In this document: positions 6,866 through 14,535 of the stretch, one piece after another | Layout: every line of letters starts with the position of its first letter | Position numbering within the stretch: the first letter of the stretch is position 1 | Origin: JADKAV01 sp963769435 | GTDB taxonomy: Bacteria; Actinomycetota; Actinomycetes; S36-B12; UBA10799 | Assembly: GCA_963769435.1 (NCBI GenBank) | Contig: CAVYLN010000002.1 | Location: forward strand, 2,046,001-2,110,000 | Length of the DNA stretch: 64,000 nucleotides | Direction of reading: 5' to 3' | Position numbers and translations under genes: made by a program | The notes under the pieces: model-generated | What the model was told of the DNA's origin: nothing | What the model saw: the letters and a program-made list of their open reading frames with translations, nothing else | Databases searched by the model: none

Positions 6866-8452
6866 GTGCTCGGCGTGTATGTGTGGCTGGCGATCGGGGT
6901 GACCGCTGCCGTGCGGCTGTGGGTGATCTGGGGGAGCTTCTTCTGGCAGGACGACTACGTGCACATCTGGACGGCCTGGAACGCCCCGCCCGCGGATCTG
7001 ATCCTGCAGAACTGGAACGGGCACCGCGAGCCGTTGGCATTCGGCGCGCAATGGTTGCTGGCCCGGGCGGCGCCGCAGGTGTGGTGGCCGGCGGCACTGC
7101 TACTCAGCGTGATCGCGGTGGGCGGCACGGTGGGCTTCTGGCTCATGCTGCGACGGTGGGGCGGCCTCACACCGGGCACGGCATCGGCGGCGATCCTGTT
7201 CGCGGCTTGGCCGGCGACGATGCTTGCTCAGCAGTGGCTGTCGGCCGGTCTGGAGAGCGCGACTCTGCCCCTGATGTTCCTGGCCGGCTGGTTGCTGGCT
7301 CGGCCGCGGGCCTGGACGCCGGCGGCGGTGGGCCTGTGTGCCGTGCTGGCGTGGGGCTTCCATGAGCGTGCGGTCTACTTCCTGCCGGTGCTGTTCGCCG
7401 TCGCGTGGCTGTACGAATCGAACGGTGGGCCTTGGTACCGGGGCGCCACGGCCGCATGGAAGCGCAACCGGGCCTCCTGGATCACCTTGACCGTGGTCAC
7501 CGCGATGGCCCTGGCGGTGCGCATCGGGGACGGTCTTCCCGGACGAGAGGGCGGGGCCAGCGTGCCCGGCGCGATGTGGGCCGCCGGTCCTGGATCTGTG
7601 CTGAGATCGGTGCTCGGATGGTTGCCCTACGACGCGGGGCAGCGCACGGTCGTCCCCGCCGGACTTGGTCTTTGGGCGCTGCTCGTCTTCGCCGTCTGGA
7701 TGATTGCGTTGCTGATCGGTCTCACGTTCGATCCACGCCGGACCGTACTTCTGGGTGCGATGGTGCTGACCGTTTTCGTCGTGGAAGTGCTCGCCTTCAC
7801 GGCCCTGCGCGGAGGGTTCTCCGGCAGTCTGCTGGCGGCGGACCCACGCTTCACCCTCATGACCGGCACCCTGTTGCTGGCCGGACTCGGGTCCTACCGA
7901 AAGCTGCCGCGGGCGGTTGTGCCAGGCGCGCTGGTGCTGGCCTGCCTCGGTTGTTGGAGCATGTGGCAGATCGGGCGGCCCGATGATCCGGGACGGGAAT
8001 GGCTGGCCGCCGCCCGGCAGACGCCTGCCGATGCCGAACTCGCCGCCACCCCCAGTCCGCCGGGGATGCTCGCCCACTTCTTCTTCACCACCGAACCGCC
8101 GGTGTACGAACTCGGCACGACCCGCACGTTGCTCGAGGTCGGCCCCCAGCCCTACAACTTCCCGCAGGTCGGCGTCGATCCGCTGCAGGTCGCGCAGGAC
8201 GCGAGTGTGGAACCCCTGCAGTTCACACCGTTGCTGACCGATTCCCGGCGACAGTGCGGTGTGGTTCGACCACCTGCGCTGGACGCCGGAGTACGGGTGA
8301 TCCGGATGACGCTGACCGGACCGGCACTGGTCGACGGGGTTCCGGTGCGCTCGGGGGTCGTGTACCTCTTCCCGCCGCCGGGTGAGGTCCCCGCCGTACA
8401 GGTGCGGGGTGCGTGTGTGGACGGGGTCGACGTGGGTGTCCCGGGTCGGTGA
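6866..8452 (+). CDS. Polytopic membrane protein, possible GT-C glycosyltransferase
   Basis: A 528-residue protein with 9-11 transmembrane segments in its first 370 residues and a soluble C-terminal part. Right after the first membrane helix it has FFWQDDYVHIW (residues 26-35), an acidic pair in the first extracytoplasmic loop like the DD/DE motif of lipid-linked-sugar glycosyltransferases. A second loop carries GFHERAVYFLP. This supports a GT-C-like fold but not a substrate. The start is a GTG and no clear Shine-Dalgarno site is seen. The following gene begins 12 bases after the stop, so the two are probably co-transcribed. Confidence 0.75.
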   Translation: MLGVYVWLAIGVTAAVRLWVIWGSFFWQDDYVHIWTAWNAPPADLILQNWNGHREPLAFGAQWLLARAAPQVWWPAALLLSVIAVGGTVGFWLMLRRWGGLTPGTASAAILFAAWPATMLAQQWLSAGLESATLPLMFLAGWLLARPRAWTPAAVGLCAVLAWGFHERAVYFLPVLFAVAWLYESNGGPWYRGATAAWKRNRASWITLTVVTAMALAVRIGDGLPGREGGASVPGAMWAAGPGSVLRSVLGWLPYDAGQRTVVPAGLGLWALLVFAVWMIALLIGLTFDPRRTVLLGAMVLTVFVVEVLAFTALRGGFSGSLLAADPRFTLMTGTLLLAGLGSYRKLPRAVVPGALVLACLGCWSMWQIGRPDDPGREWLAAARQTPADAELAATPSPPGMLAHFFFTTEPPVYELGTTRTLLEVGPQPYNFPQVGVDPLQVAQDASVEPLQFTPLLTDSRRQCGVVRPPALDAGVRVIRMTLTGPALVDGVPVRSGVVYLFPPPGEVPAVQVRGACVDGVDVGVPGR

Positions 8453-8464
8453 GAGGCTGGGGGT

Positions 8465-9271
8465 ATGAAGGGCTGGATCGCAACAGGAGCGTTGATAGGT
8501 GCGGGGGCCCTGGCGGTGCGCCAAGGGCTGCGGACGATGCCGGAGGCGTTCGAGGATTTCCCGGCCGCCACGCACCTTGAGTACGCACCCATCCCCGACG
8601 GGTTGCCGGAACCTGTCGAGCGCTACCTGAACGTGGTCGCCGGTGATGCGTTGCCCCTCACCCGGACCGCTGTGCTGAGCGGACGGATGAGCATGCGGAT
8701 CAAGGGCCCCGCGCTGCCCGGCCGCTGGCGGTTCAGTCACGTCGTCGGGACCGGCTATCGGCACTACATGGAGATCGGCGCGTTCGGCCGGCGGCTTACC
8801 ACCGGCCAGGAGTGGTTCGTCGACGGTCACGCCCGCCTCGACCTGCCGATGGGCCTGGTCGAGAACCAGCCGAAGGTGGATCGTGCAGCGAACCTGAGCA
8901 TGTGGGGGGAGTACCTGTGGCTGCCTTCGGCCCTGGTCGACCCGCGGGCGACATGGGAACCGATCGATGTGGTGAGCGCCCGGCTGGTGGTCCCACAGGC
9001 GGATGGCCCGGATGTGCTGGTGGCATGGTTCGACCCGCAGACCGGCCTGCCCGAACGGCTCGAGGCGATGCGCTGGCGCGACGTGGGTGATCCCGAGCCC
9101 ATCCGCTGGGTGACCCGCATCCACGCATGGACCCGCATCGACGGGATCGGTGTGCCCGCGGTCACCTCCGTGCAGTGGGGTGACCAGTCCCAGCCCTGGC
9201 TGCGGCTGAGCCTGGACTCCGTGGTGTGGAACGCCGAGATCGACGACTACCTGCGCGGCAGCGGGGCCTGA
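8465..9271 (+). CDS. DUF6544-like protein of unknown function
   Basis: A 268-residue protein starting at ATG 8465 with a hydrophobic N-terminus (GWIATGALIGAGALAVR) that could be a membrane anchor or uncleaved signal. The rest is beta-rich: RTAVLSGRMSMRIKGPALPG, then RLTTGQEWFVDGHARLDLPM, then SMWGEYLWLPSALV and LVAWFDPQTGLPERLEAMRW. These resemble the DUF6544 group, which looks like a lipoprotein-localisation-type beta fold. No catalytic residues are evident. It sits 12 bases after the GT-C-like gene. Confidence 0.75.
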   Translation: MKGWIATGALIGAGALAVRQGLRTMPEAFEDFPAATHLEYAPIPDGLPEPVERYLNVVAGDALPLTRTAVLSGRMSMRIKGPALPGRWRFSHVVGTGYRHYMEIGAFGRRLTTGQEWFVDGHARLDLPMGLVENQPKVDRAANLSMWGEYLWLPSALVDPRATWEPIDVVSARLVVPQADGPDVLVAWFDPQTGLPERLEAMRWRDVGDPEPIRWVTRIHAWTRIDGIGVPAVTSVQWGDQSQPWLRLSLDSVVWNAEIDDYLRGSGA

Positions 9272-9278
9272 CCGGCCC

Positions 9279-9325
9279 AGCCCAACCGGCGCGGCCCACC
9301 GGCAGCCGGGCCGACCGGGTGGGCT
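9279..9325. terminator. Bidirectional terminator-like hairpin
   Basis: AGCCCAACCGG (9279-9289) pairs with CCGGGTGGGCT (9315-9325) with one mismatch, and an inner GGCCC/GGGCC stem extends it. It lies exactly between convergent genes and overlaps the stop codon of the minus-strand dehydrogenase. Confidence 0.5.
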
Positions 9326-10802
9326 AGCGGCCGTGCACGACCGAGGTGACGCGCCGGACCATCTCCGTGGTCTTCGGGTGCCGCGCGAAACTGATCAGCG
9401 GCACCGGCAGTGCGAAACGTTCACGCACGGTCGACTTGGACCTGGCGAACTCCCGCAGGCCGTCCGGGCCGTGGATCCGGCCGAAGCCCGACTGCCCGAC
9501 CCCACCCCACGGCAGCGCTGACACGCCCGCGTACATGACCCACGAGTTCATCGACACCATGCCCACCCGCAACTGCTGGGCGACCCGCTCCATGGTCGAC
9601 TTGCTGCTTGAGAACACCGAGGCGGCCAGACCGAAGTCCGCCGCGTTCGCCCGGTCCACCGCCTCGTCCATGTCGCGCACCGGGTTGACCACCAGCGTCG
9701 GACCGAACGTCTCTTCCATGACGGCCAGGGAGTCCTCCGGGACGCCGGTCAGCACGATCGGCTCGACGACTCCCTCACCCACGGATTCCGGCCCGCCCAC
9801 CACGGCTCGGCCGCCGCGCTCCAACGCATCCCGCACGTGCTCGCGGACGACCTCGATCTGCGACGGCATGGTCATCGGGCCGTACGAGGAGTCCGGGCCG
9901 TGACCGGGGGTGAGTTTGCGCGCCTTGTCGGCGACCAGCGCCAGGAACTCGTCGTAGACCTCCTGATGTACGTACACCCGCTCCACGCCGACGCAGGTCT
10001 GCCCGGCGTTGCTGAACGCTCCGAAGGTCGCGGCGTCGGCGGCCTTGTCCAGATCAGCGTCCTTGTCCACGAGGACCGCGTCCTTGCCGCCACACTCGAG
10101 CAGGACCGGGGTCAGGGAATCGGCGCAGGCGGCCATGACCTTCTTGCCCGTGGGAGTCGAGCCGGTGAAGGAGATCTTGTCCACGCCCGCCTGGCACAGG
10201 GCTGCGCCGGTGGCGCCCAAGCCGGTGATCAGTTGTGCGACGGGCTGCTCGGGGATCACCTCGTTGATCGCGTCGACCAGCCACTGCCCGACCGCGGGGG
10301 TGAACTCCGAAGGTTTGAAGACCACGGCGTTACCCGCGGCAAGGGCGTAGGCGATCGAGCCGATCGGGGTGAACACGGGATAGTTCCAGGGCCCGATCAC
10401 GCCTACGACACCGAGCGCCTGGTACTGCACGTGGGCGGCCTGGTTGATGGTCAGCAGCCCGGGTCGCACTCCCCGGCGTTTGAGCACGGACTTGGCGTTC
10501 AGCGCGGCCCAGTTCACATGCTCCACCGACAGGATGATCTCCAGCAGTGCGTCGTCGATGGGCTTGCCGTTCTCGGCGTGCACGAGTTCGGCGAGCTCCT
10601 TCGAACGCTTCGCGAGCAGCGCCTTGAAACGCAGAAGCCGGGCCTTCCGCTCGTCGAAGCCGAGACTCACCCACCAACTCGCGGCGATCCGCCCCCTGTC
10701 CACCGCGTCGCGCACGGCCTCGGCGTCCATGATCGGGAACGTGCCGATCACACGGCCGTCGGCGGGGGAGTGGGATTCGAAGGTCTGCGCTGTGGTGGGC
10801 AT
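9324..10802 (-). CDS. NAD(P)-dependent aldehyde dehydrogenase, succinate-semialdehyde type
   Basis: A 492-residue class 3 aldehyde dehydrogenase. Motifs in order: VIGPWNYPVFTPIGSIAYAL (substrate and cofactor entry), VVFKPSEFTP (NAD-binding Lys), ISFTGSTPTGKKV (Rossmann), LLECGGKDAV (general base Glu) and FSNAGQTCVGVERVYV (nucleophile Cys). The pattern is closest to GabD2-type enzymes, which oxidise succinate semialdehyde and related aldehydes to acids. A fatty-aldehyde role is also possible given the wax-ester gene nearby. It is divergent from the NmrA-like gene over 62 bases. The ATG at 10802 fits the family N-terminus. Confidence 0.9.
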   Translation of the reverse strand: MPTTAQTFESHSPADGRVIGTFPIMDAEAVRDAVDRGRIAASWWVSLGFDERKARLLRFKALLAKRSKELAELVHAENGKPIDDALLEIILSVEHVNWAALNAKSVLKRRGVRPGLLTINQAAHVQYQALGVVGVIGPWNYPVFTPIGSIAYALAAGNAVVFKPSEFTPAVGQWLVDAINEVIPEQPVAQLITGLGATGAALCQAGVDKISFTGSTPTGKKVMAACADSLTPVLLECGGKDAVLVDKDADLDKAADAATFGAFSNAGQTCVGVERVYVHQEVYDEFLALVADKARKLTPGHGPDSSYGPMTMPSQIEVVREHVRDALERGGRAVVGGPESVGEGVVEPIVLTGVPEDSLAVMEETFGPTLVVNPVRDMDEAVDRANAADFGLAASVFSSSKSTMERVAQQLRVGMVSMNSWVMYAGVSALPWGGVGQSGFGRIHGPDGLREFARSKSTVRERFALPVPLISFARHPKTTEMVRRVTSVVHGR

Positions 10803-10864
10803 GGGGAAACGGTACCTGCGGTTGTGCGGGCGCGCCCAGGTTTCGAAGACCCTAACGTGAGGAC

Positions 10865-11794
10865 ATGGACCGCATCCTGGTGACCACGGGCAACGGCATG
10901 TTCGGCAACGCGCTCATCACCGCGCTCGCCGGCCGCAAGGACATCGAGGTGCGGGCCATGGTCCGCGACCGGGCGAAGTTCGGGATCAAGGCCCCCAATG
11001 TCGAGGTGGTGACCGGCGACATGGATGACCCCGCATCCCTGGTCGCCCCCCTGCGCGACGTGACGCAGGTGTTCCTGACCTCGCCGATGGGCGACAGGAT
11101 CGCCGAACGGGAGATGGCGGTGCTCGACGCCGTCCAGGGCTCCCCGCGGATCATCAGCATCCACGGCGCCGTCGATCACGCGGGCGACGCACTGGAACAG
11201 CAGCACGTCGCCGTGCAGGACCGGATCAGGTCCAGTGGGCTGCCCTGGTCGGTGGTCTCGCCGAGTTCGGTGATGGAGACCTCGTTCGACGGCTACGCCC
11301 AGCAACTCGGGTTCGGGGTGATCTTCGGCATGTCCGGGCGCGGCAGGATCGGGTTCGTCGCGCTCGACGACGTGACGCGAGTCCTGGTGGAGGTGGTGAC
11401 AGGCGCAGGACACGAGGGTCGCGAGTACGTGTGCACCGGACCCGCGGCGGTTGACATGCCGGAGACGGTGGCGGCACTGTCGGCGGCGATCGGCCGTGAG
11501 ATCGACTACGTGGACCTGCCCGAGGACGAGTTCGCGGACATGCTGCTCGAGCACGCGGGATTCGCCGACCGGGACGAACTCGAGGTCCAGGTGCTGTGCC
11601 ATCTGCGGGCCTGGAAAGAGGGGCGGGCCGCCCTGGTCACCGACACCGTCGAGAAGGTGACGGGCCGCGCGCCGGTGACCGTGCAGGAGTGGTTCACCGC
11701 GAACGCCGACCGGTTCCGCGTGAAGCAGTCACTGATGCAGAAGGCGGCGAGCAAGGTGATCAAGGCCCGCTACGGCGGCCGGATCCTCAGGTAG
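10865..11794 (+). CDS. NmrA-like NAD(P)-binding protein
   Basis: A 309-residue atypical short-chain dehydrogenase. The Rossmann start reads ILVTTGNGMFGNALITAL, a GxxGxxG variant with Asn, followed by VRAMVRDRAKF and VVTGDMDDPASLVAPL. The YxxxK dyad is absent, as in NmrA and QOR2-like redox sensors or quinone reductases; IISIHGAVDHAGDA and the VVSPSSVMET segment replace the catalytic region. It may sense NADP(H) or reduce quinones. Its end overlaps the convergent MpaB-like gene by 8 bases. Confidence 0.82.
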   Translation: MDRILVTTGNGMFGNALITALAGRKDIEVRAMVRDRAKFGIKAPNVEVVTGDMDDPASLVAPLRDVTQVFLTSPMGDRIAEREMAVLDAVQGSPRIISIHGAVDHAGDALEQQHVAVQDRIRSSGLPWSVVSPSSVMETSFDGYAQQLGFGVIFGMSGRGRIGFVALDDVTRVLVEVVTGAGHEGREYVCTGPAAVDMPETVAALSAAIGREIDYVDLPEDEFADMLLEHAGFADRDELEVQVLCHLRAWKEGRAALVTDTVEKVTGRAPVTVQEWFTANADRFRVKQSLMQKAASKVIKARYGGRILR

Positions 11795-12677
11795 CGAGGC
11801 CGGGGTCACCGAGCAGTCTGCGTTCCCCGGCCAGGCGTGCGGGTGAGGCGACCAGGGCCTTGCGCAGGACGCGCAGGCCGGTGTCGGCGAGGACACTGTC
11901 CACTGTCGCCAGTCTCGGCGTCGACCCGAGCATGGCCAGGGCCCACGGCGGCAGGCTGTTCCAGGCTGCGCGGGCGAGGATCCGGTACCCGGGCCGCAGG
12001 GCCAGTGGCAACGGCGCGTTGAGGATGAAGCCCTGAGTACGGCGCACGTCGGCGTCCACCCGCAACTCCGGCCGGAAGCCCTCGAGCTGCTCGGCGAGTT
12101 CGCGCTGGGACCGCGGCGGATCGACCACGCCCATCGCGTCCCCCACGACCGCCATATTGTCCACATACCCGTCTGCATCGATCGCGCCATCGCGGCCGTG
12201 GTCGAGGTAGGCCCGCAGCATGGAGTCGGTCAGGCCGACGTGGACCCACTGCAGCAGGCGCGGGTCTTGCGCCGAGTAGTTGCGCCCGTCGGGGGCGACC
12301 CCCTGCACCCGTAGGTGCATCGACTGGATCGCGCGGATCGTCTGCTCGGCGAGGTCCACACTTCCGTAGGTCGTCGCCGCGATGAAGGCGCCGGTGCGCT
12401 GCAGCCGGCCGAACGGGTCCTCCCGGTAGGACGAGTGTCGGTCCACCCCCGCCAGGGCCAGGGGGTGCAGGGCCTGTAGCAGCAGTGACCGGATACCGCC
12501 CAGGAACGTGGCCACGGATCCGTGCACCGTCCAGATCGGATCCCCGGGTTCGAACCATCCCGGCGCCCCCGGCGGCTTCGCGATCGCGGCGGCCACCTCG
12601 GACGCGCCGTCGGTGCGGCCGGAGAGGATTTCGCGCACGGAACCGGCCAGCGGCGACAGTGCGACTTCCAGGCCCAT
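11787..12677 (-). CDS. MpaB/latex-clearing-protein-like oxygenase (DUF2236)
   Basis: A 296-residue protein of the MpaB_C/Lcp group, heme-dependent or heme-binding oxygenases first known from mycophenolic-acid biosynthesis and rubber cleavage. Supporting segments are LLLQALHPLALAGVDRHSSY (the conserved His stretch), RTGAFIAATTYGS, VHGSVATFLGGI, WVHVGLTDSMLRAYL and a helical C-terminus with PLPLALRPGYRILARAAWNS. I place the start at the ATG at 12675-12677 (MGLEVALSPLAG); longer readings add arginine-rich sequence over a repeat element. Its neighbours, the dehalogenase and an NmrA protein, suggest oxidative catabolism. Confidence 0.85.
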   Translation of the reverse strand: MGLEVALSPLAGSVREILSGRTDGASEVAAAIAKPPGAPGWFEPGDPIWTVHGSVATFLGGIRSLLLQALHPLALAGVDRHSSYREDPFGRLQRTGAFIAATTYGSVDLAEQTIRAIQSMHLRVQGVAPDGRNYSAQDPRLLQWVHVGLTDSMLRAYLDHGRDGAIDADGYVDNMAVVGDAMGVVDPPRSQRELAEQLEGFRPELRVDADVRRTQGFILNAPLPLALRPGYRILARAAWNSLPPWALAMLGSTPRLATVDSVLADTGLRVLRKALVASPARLAGERRLLGDPGLAT

Positions 12678-12762
12678 CCCTCCACGGTCTCGCAGGGCGT
12701 CGGGGCCAGCAGTCGCCGCAATCGCAGGAGGCGGCAGGGTCCGGGTGCAAGCCCGGGGTGAC

Positions 12763-12784
12763 TGACGCAGTTCTGCAAAATGGC
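12763..12784. repeat. Copy 2 of the TGACGCA...TGCAAAATGGC element
   Basis: Twenty-two bases match the left edge of the palindromic element at 2460-2480 apart from a GT/C difference in the middle. A small CCGGG-TGCAAG-CCCGG hairpin lies just upstream. The element sits between divergent genes, upstream of the haloalkane dehalogenase. Confidence 0.45.
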
Positions 12785-12898
12785 TTTCGGCGACACGCCG
12801 CCAGGAGCCCCCGGACTGCGGCGAGTCGTGCCGGTTCCGCGCGGTCGGGCAGACAAATGGCTCACGGCGCGGCCGTGCCATTGCGTAACGTCGCGGGG

Positions 12899-13777
12899 GT
12901 GGACATCCTGCGCACCCCCGAAGACCGATTCGCCGACCTGCCGGGCTTCCCCTGGCAGCCTGAGTACGTGGACGTCAACGGCCTGCGCATGGCGTACATC
13001 GACGTGGGACCGGCTGACGGCGAGGTCGTCCTGTGTCTGCACGGCGAGCCGACGTGGAGTTACCTGTACCGCAAGATGATCCCGGTCTTCCTCGAGGCGG
13101 GTATGCGGGTGATCGCGCCGGACTGGTTCGGCTTCGGCCGCAGCGACAAGCCGGTGCATGATGCCGACTACACGTGGGACTTCCACTACTCCTCGATGCT
13201 CGGTCTGGTCGATGCGCTCGGCCTGGAACGGGTCACGTTGGTGGTCCAGGACTGGGGCGGGCTGCTCGGACTCACGCTGCCGGTCACCCACCCGGACCTC
13301 GTGCACCGGCTGCTGATCATGAACACCGGGCTGGGTGTCGGAACCCCGCCCGGCAAGGGCTTCCTGGCCTGGCGGGACTACGTCGCCAACAATCCGGAGT
13401 TCAACGTGGGCGAGTTGATGGCGCGTTCGGAACCGGGTCTGACCCCGGAGGAGGTCGCCGCCTACCAGGCCCCGTTCCCCGACCCGTCGTACATGGCCGG
13501 CGCCCGCCGCTTCCCGGCGCTGGTCCCGACCAGCGAGGACGCCGACGGGGTCGCCGTCTCCAGGCAGGCCGCGATGTGGTGGTCGACGCAGTTCTCGGGG
13601 CAGTCGTTCATGGCGGTGGGGATTCACGACCCGGTGCTCGGCCCCAAGGTGATGGAGTTGATGCGACAGATCATCAAGGGGTGCCCCGAGCCGATGATGG
13701 TCGAGGCCGGTCACTTCGTGCAGGAACAGGGGGAACCGGTGGCACGCGCGGCGCTGAAGGCCTGGGGACTCGTCTGA
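12899..13777 (+). CDS. dhmA: Haloalkane dehalogenase, subfamily HLD-I
   Basis: A 292-residue alpha/beta hydrolase that should cleave carbon-halogen bonds to give an alcohol and halide. From the GTG at 12899 (VDILRTPEDRFADLPGFPW, the typical family start) it shows the oxyanion motif HGEPTW at 48-53 and VVQDWGGL with nucleophile Asp118 and halide-binding Trp119. It also has an acid Asp in VGIHDPVLG near residue 243 and base His272 in EAGHFVQEQGEP. The order Asp, Asp, His and the HGEPTWSYLYR start fit HLD-I. An upstream ATG at 12857 would add 14 residues. It stands alone between the MpaB-like gene and a truncated flavodoxin gene. Natural substrate unknown. Confidence 0.88.
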   Translation: MDILRTPEDRFADLPGFPWQPEYVDVNGLRMAYIDVGPADGEVVLCLHGEPTWSYLYRKMIPVFLEAGMRVIAPDWFGFGRSDKPVHDADYTWDFHYSSMLGLVDALGLERVTLVVQDWGGLLGLTLPVTHPDLVHRLLIMNTGLGVGTPPGKGFLAWRDYVANNPEFNVGELMARSEPGLTPEEVAAYQAPFPDPSYMAGARRFPALVPTSEDADGVAVSRQAAMWWSTQFSGQSFMAVGIHDPVLGPKVMELMRQIIKGCPEPMMVEAGHFVQEQGEPVARAALKAWGLV

Positions 13778-14069
13778 CTCGTGCGTCCGGGTGGTTCGGC
13801 GCTACAGGACCGTCGCGCTCCCAGCCGTGCTCGCGCATGTCGGGCTGCACACCCGGGGGTATCACGTGATCCACGGTCCGCACCACGTCGGTGCGCACGC
13901 CGACTCCCGCCAGGATGTGACGGCTGATCGCGATCAGTGCCTCGGTGTGGCTGGGTTCGGGGGACCGCTTGAGGGTGCCGTTGAGGAACACCGCACGCAG
14001 GTCGCTGTAGTCCGTGGTGTTCGCGGCGATCTCGGAGTCGATGAAGTCCTGGACGTTGGCAGGCAGCAT
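13674..14069 (-). pseudogene. Truncated NADPH-dependent FMN reductase (flavodoxin fold)
   Basis: From ATG 14069 the first 86 residues (to about 13811) read like the start of a flavodoxin-fold NAD(P)H-dependent oxidoreductase: LRAVFLNGTLKRSPEPSHTE (FMN phosphate loop), RTDVVRTVDHVIPPGVQPDM and EHGWERD. After that the frame becomes Pro/Arg-rich and continues as antisense of the dehalogenase to a stop at 13674. The rest of the fold (a further 100 or so residues) is missing and there is no room for it, because the dehalogenase ends at 13777. This is a genuine 3' deletion, not a simple frameshift. Confidence 0.7.
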
Positions 14070-14079
14070 GGGCGGGAGT

Positions 14080-14535
14080 CTACGTCCGGAACATCGTCTC
14101 CACGGCCCGAGTGGGTCGCCACAGCCGGATCCGCAGGCGGGGAGGAGTCTCGTCGGTGAGCCCTGTGTGGACGGCGCTGGTCAGGTCGATCCGGAACCGT
14201 ACTCCGTTGGGCGGGTAGTGGGCCGGGGACGGGACTTCGACGGCCACGCCGTTGAGTTTGGCCTCGCCGGCCCAGGACCCGTCGGGGGCCGGGTCGCGCG
14301 TGGCGCTGTGGATCGCCACCCGCGGATCCCGCCGCATGTCCAGGGTCTTGCGGGCGTCGTCGCCGCTGCCGATGAACACCTGACCGTCCTCGAACTCGAC
14401 CTCGGTTCCGCTGATCCGAGGTGCACCGCCGCCGCGCAGTGTGGCCATCGTGCAGTGCTTCCCGGCGGCGAACGCCGCACGCACGTCGGCGGCCAGGCCC
14501 GGGTCGTCCGCCTCGAGGTCAGCGAACCCCGGCAT
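14080..14535 (-). CDS. PNPOx-like FMN-binding split-barrel protein
   Basis: A 151-residue protein of the pyridoxamine 5'-phosphate oxidase-like superfamily. It has GKHCTMATLRGGGAPRISGT, then VFIGSGDDARKTLDMRRDPR, and AIHSATRDP, the usual beta-barrel core and cofactor-contact sequence. Related actinobacterial enzymes bind FMN, F420 or heme, and which one applies here cannot be told. Its ATG lies inside the end of the WS/DGAT gene (17-base overlap), so translation is probably coupled. It ends 10 bases before the truncated flavodoxin gene. Confidence 0.82.
   Translation of the reverse strand: MPGFADLEADDPGLAADVRAAFAAGKHCTMATLRGGGAPRISGTEVEFEDGQVFIGSGDDARKTLDMRRDPRVAIHSATRDPAPDGSWAGEAKLNGVAVEVPSPAHYPPNGVRFRIDLTSAVHTGLTDETPPRLRIRLWRPTRAVETMFRT

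Noticed and set aside
12735..12775. Possible cobalamin-riboswitch fragment (CCGGGTGCAAGCCCGG followed by ACTGACGCAG) upstream of the dehalogenase
   Set aside because: Only a short stretch resembles the B12-box end. The other conserved helices are absent, the downstream gene has no B12 link, and the TGACGCA part recurs at 2460 as a dispersed repeat.
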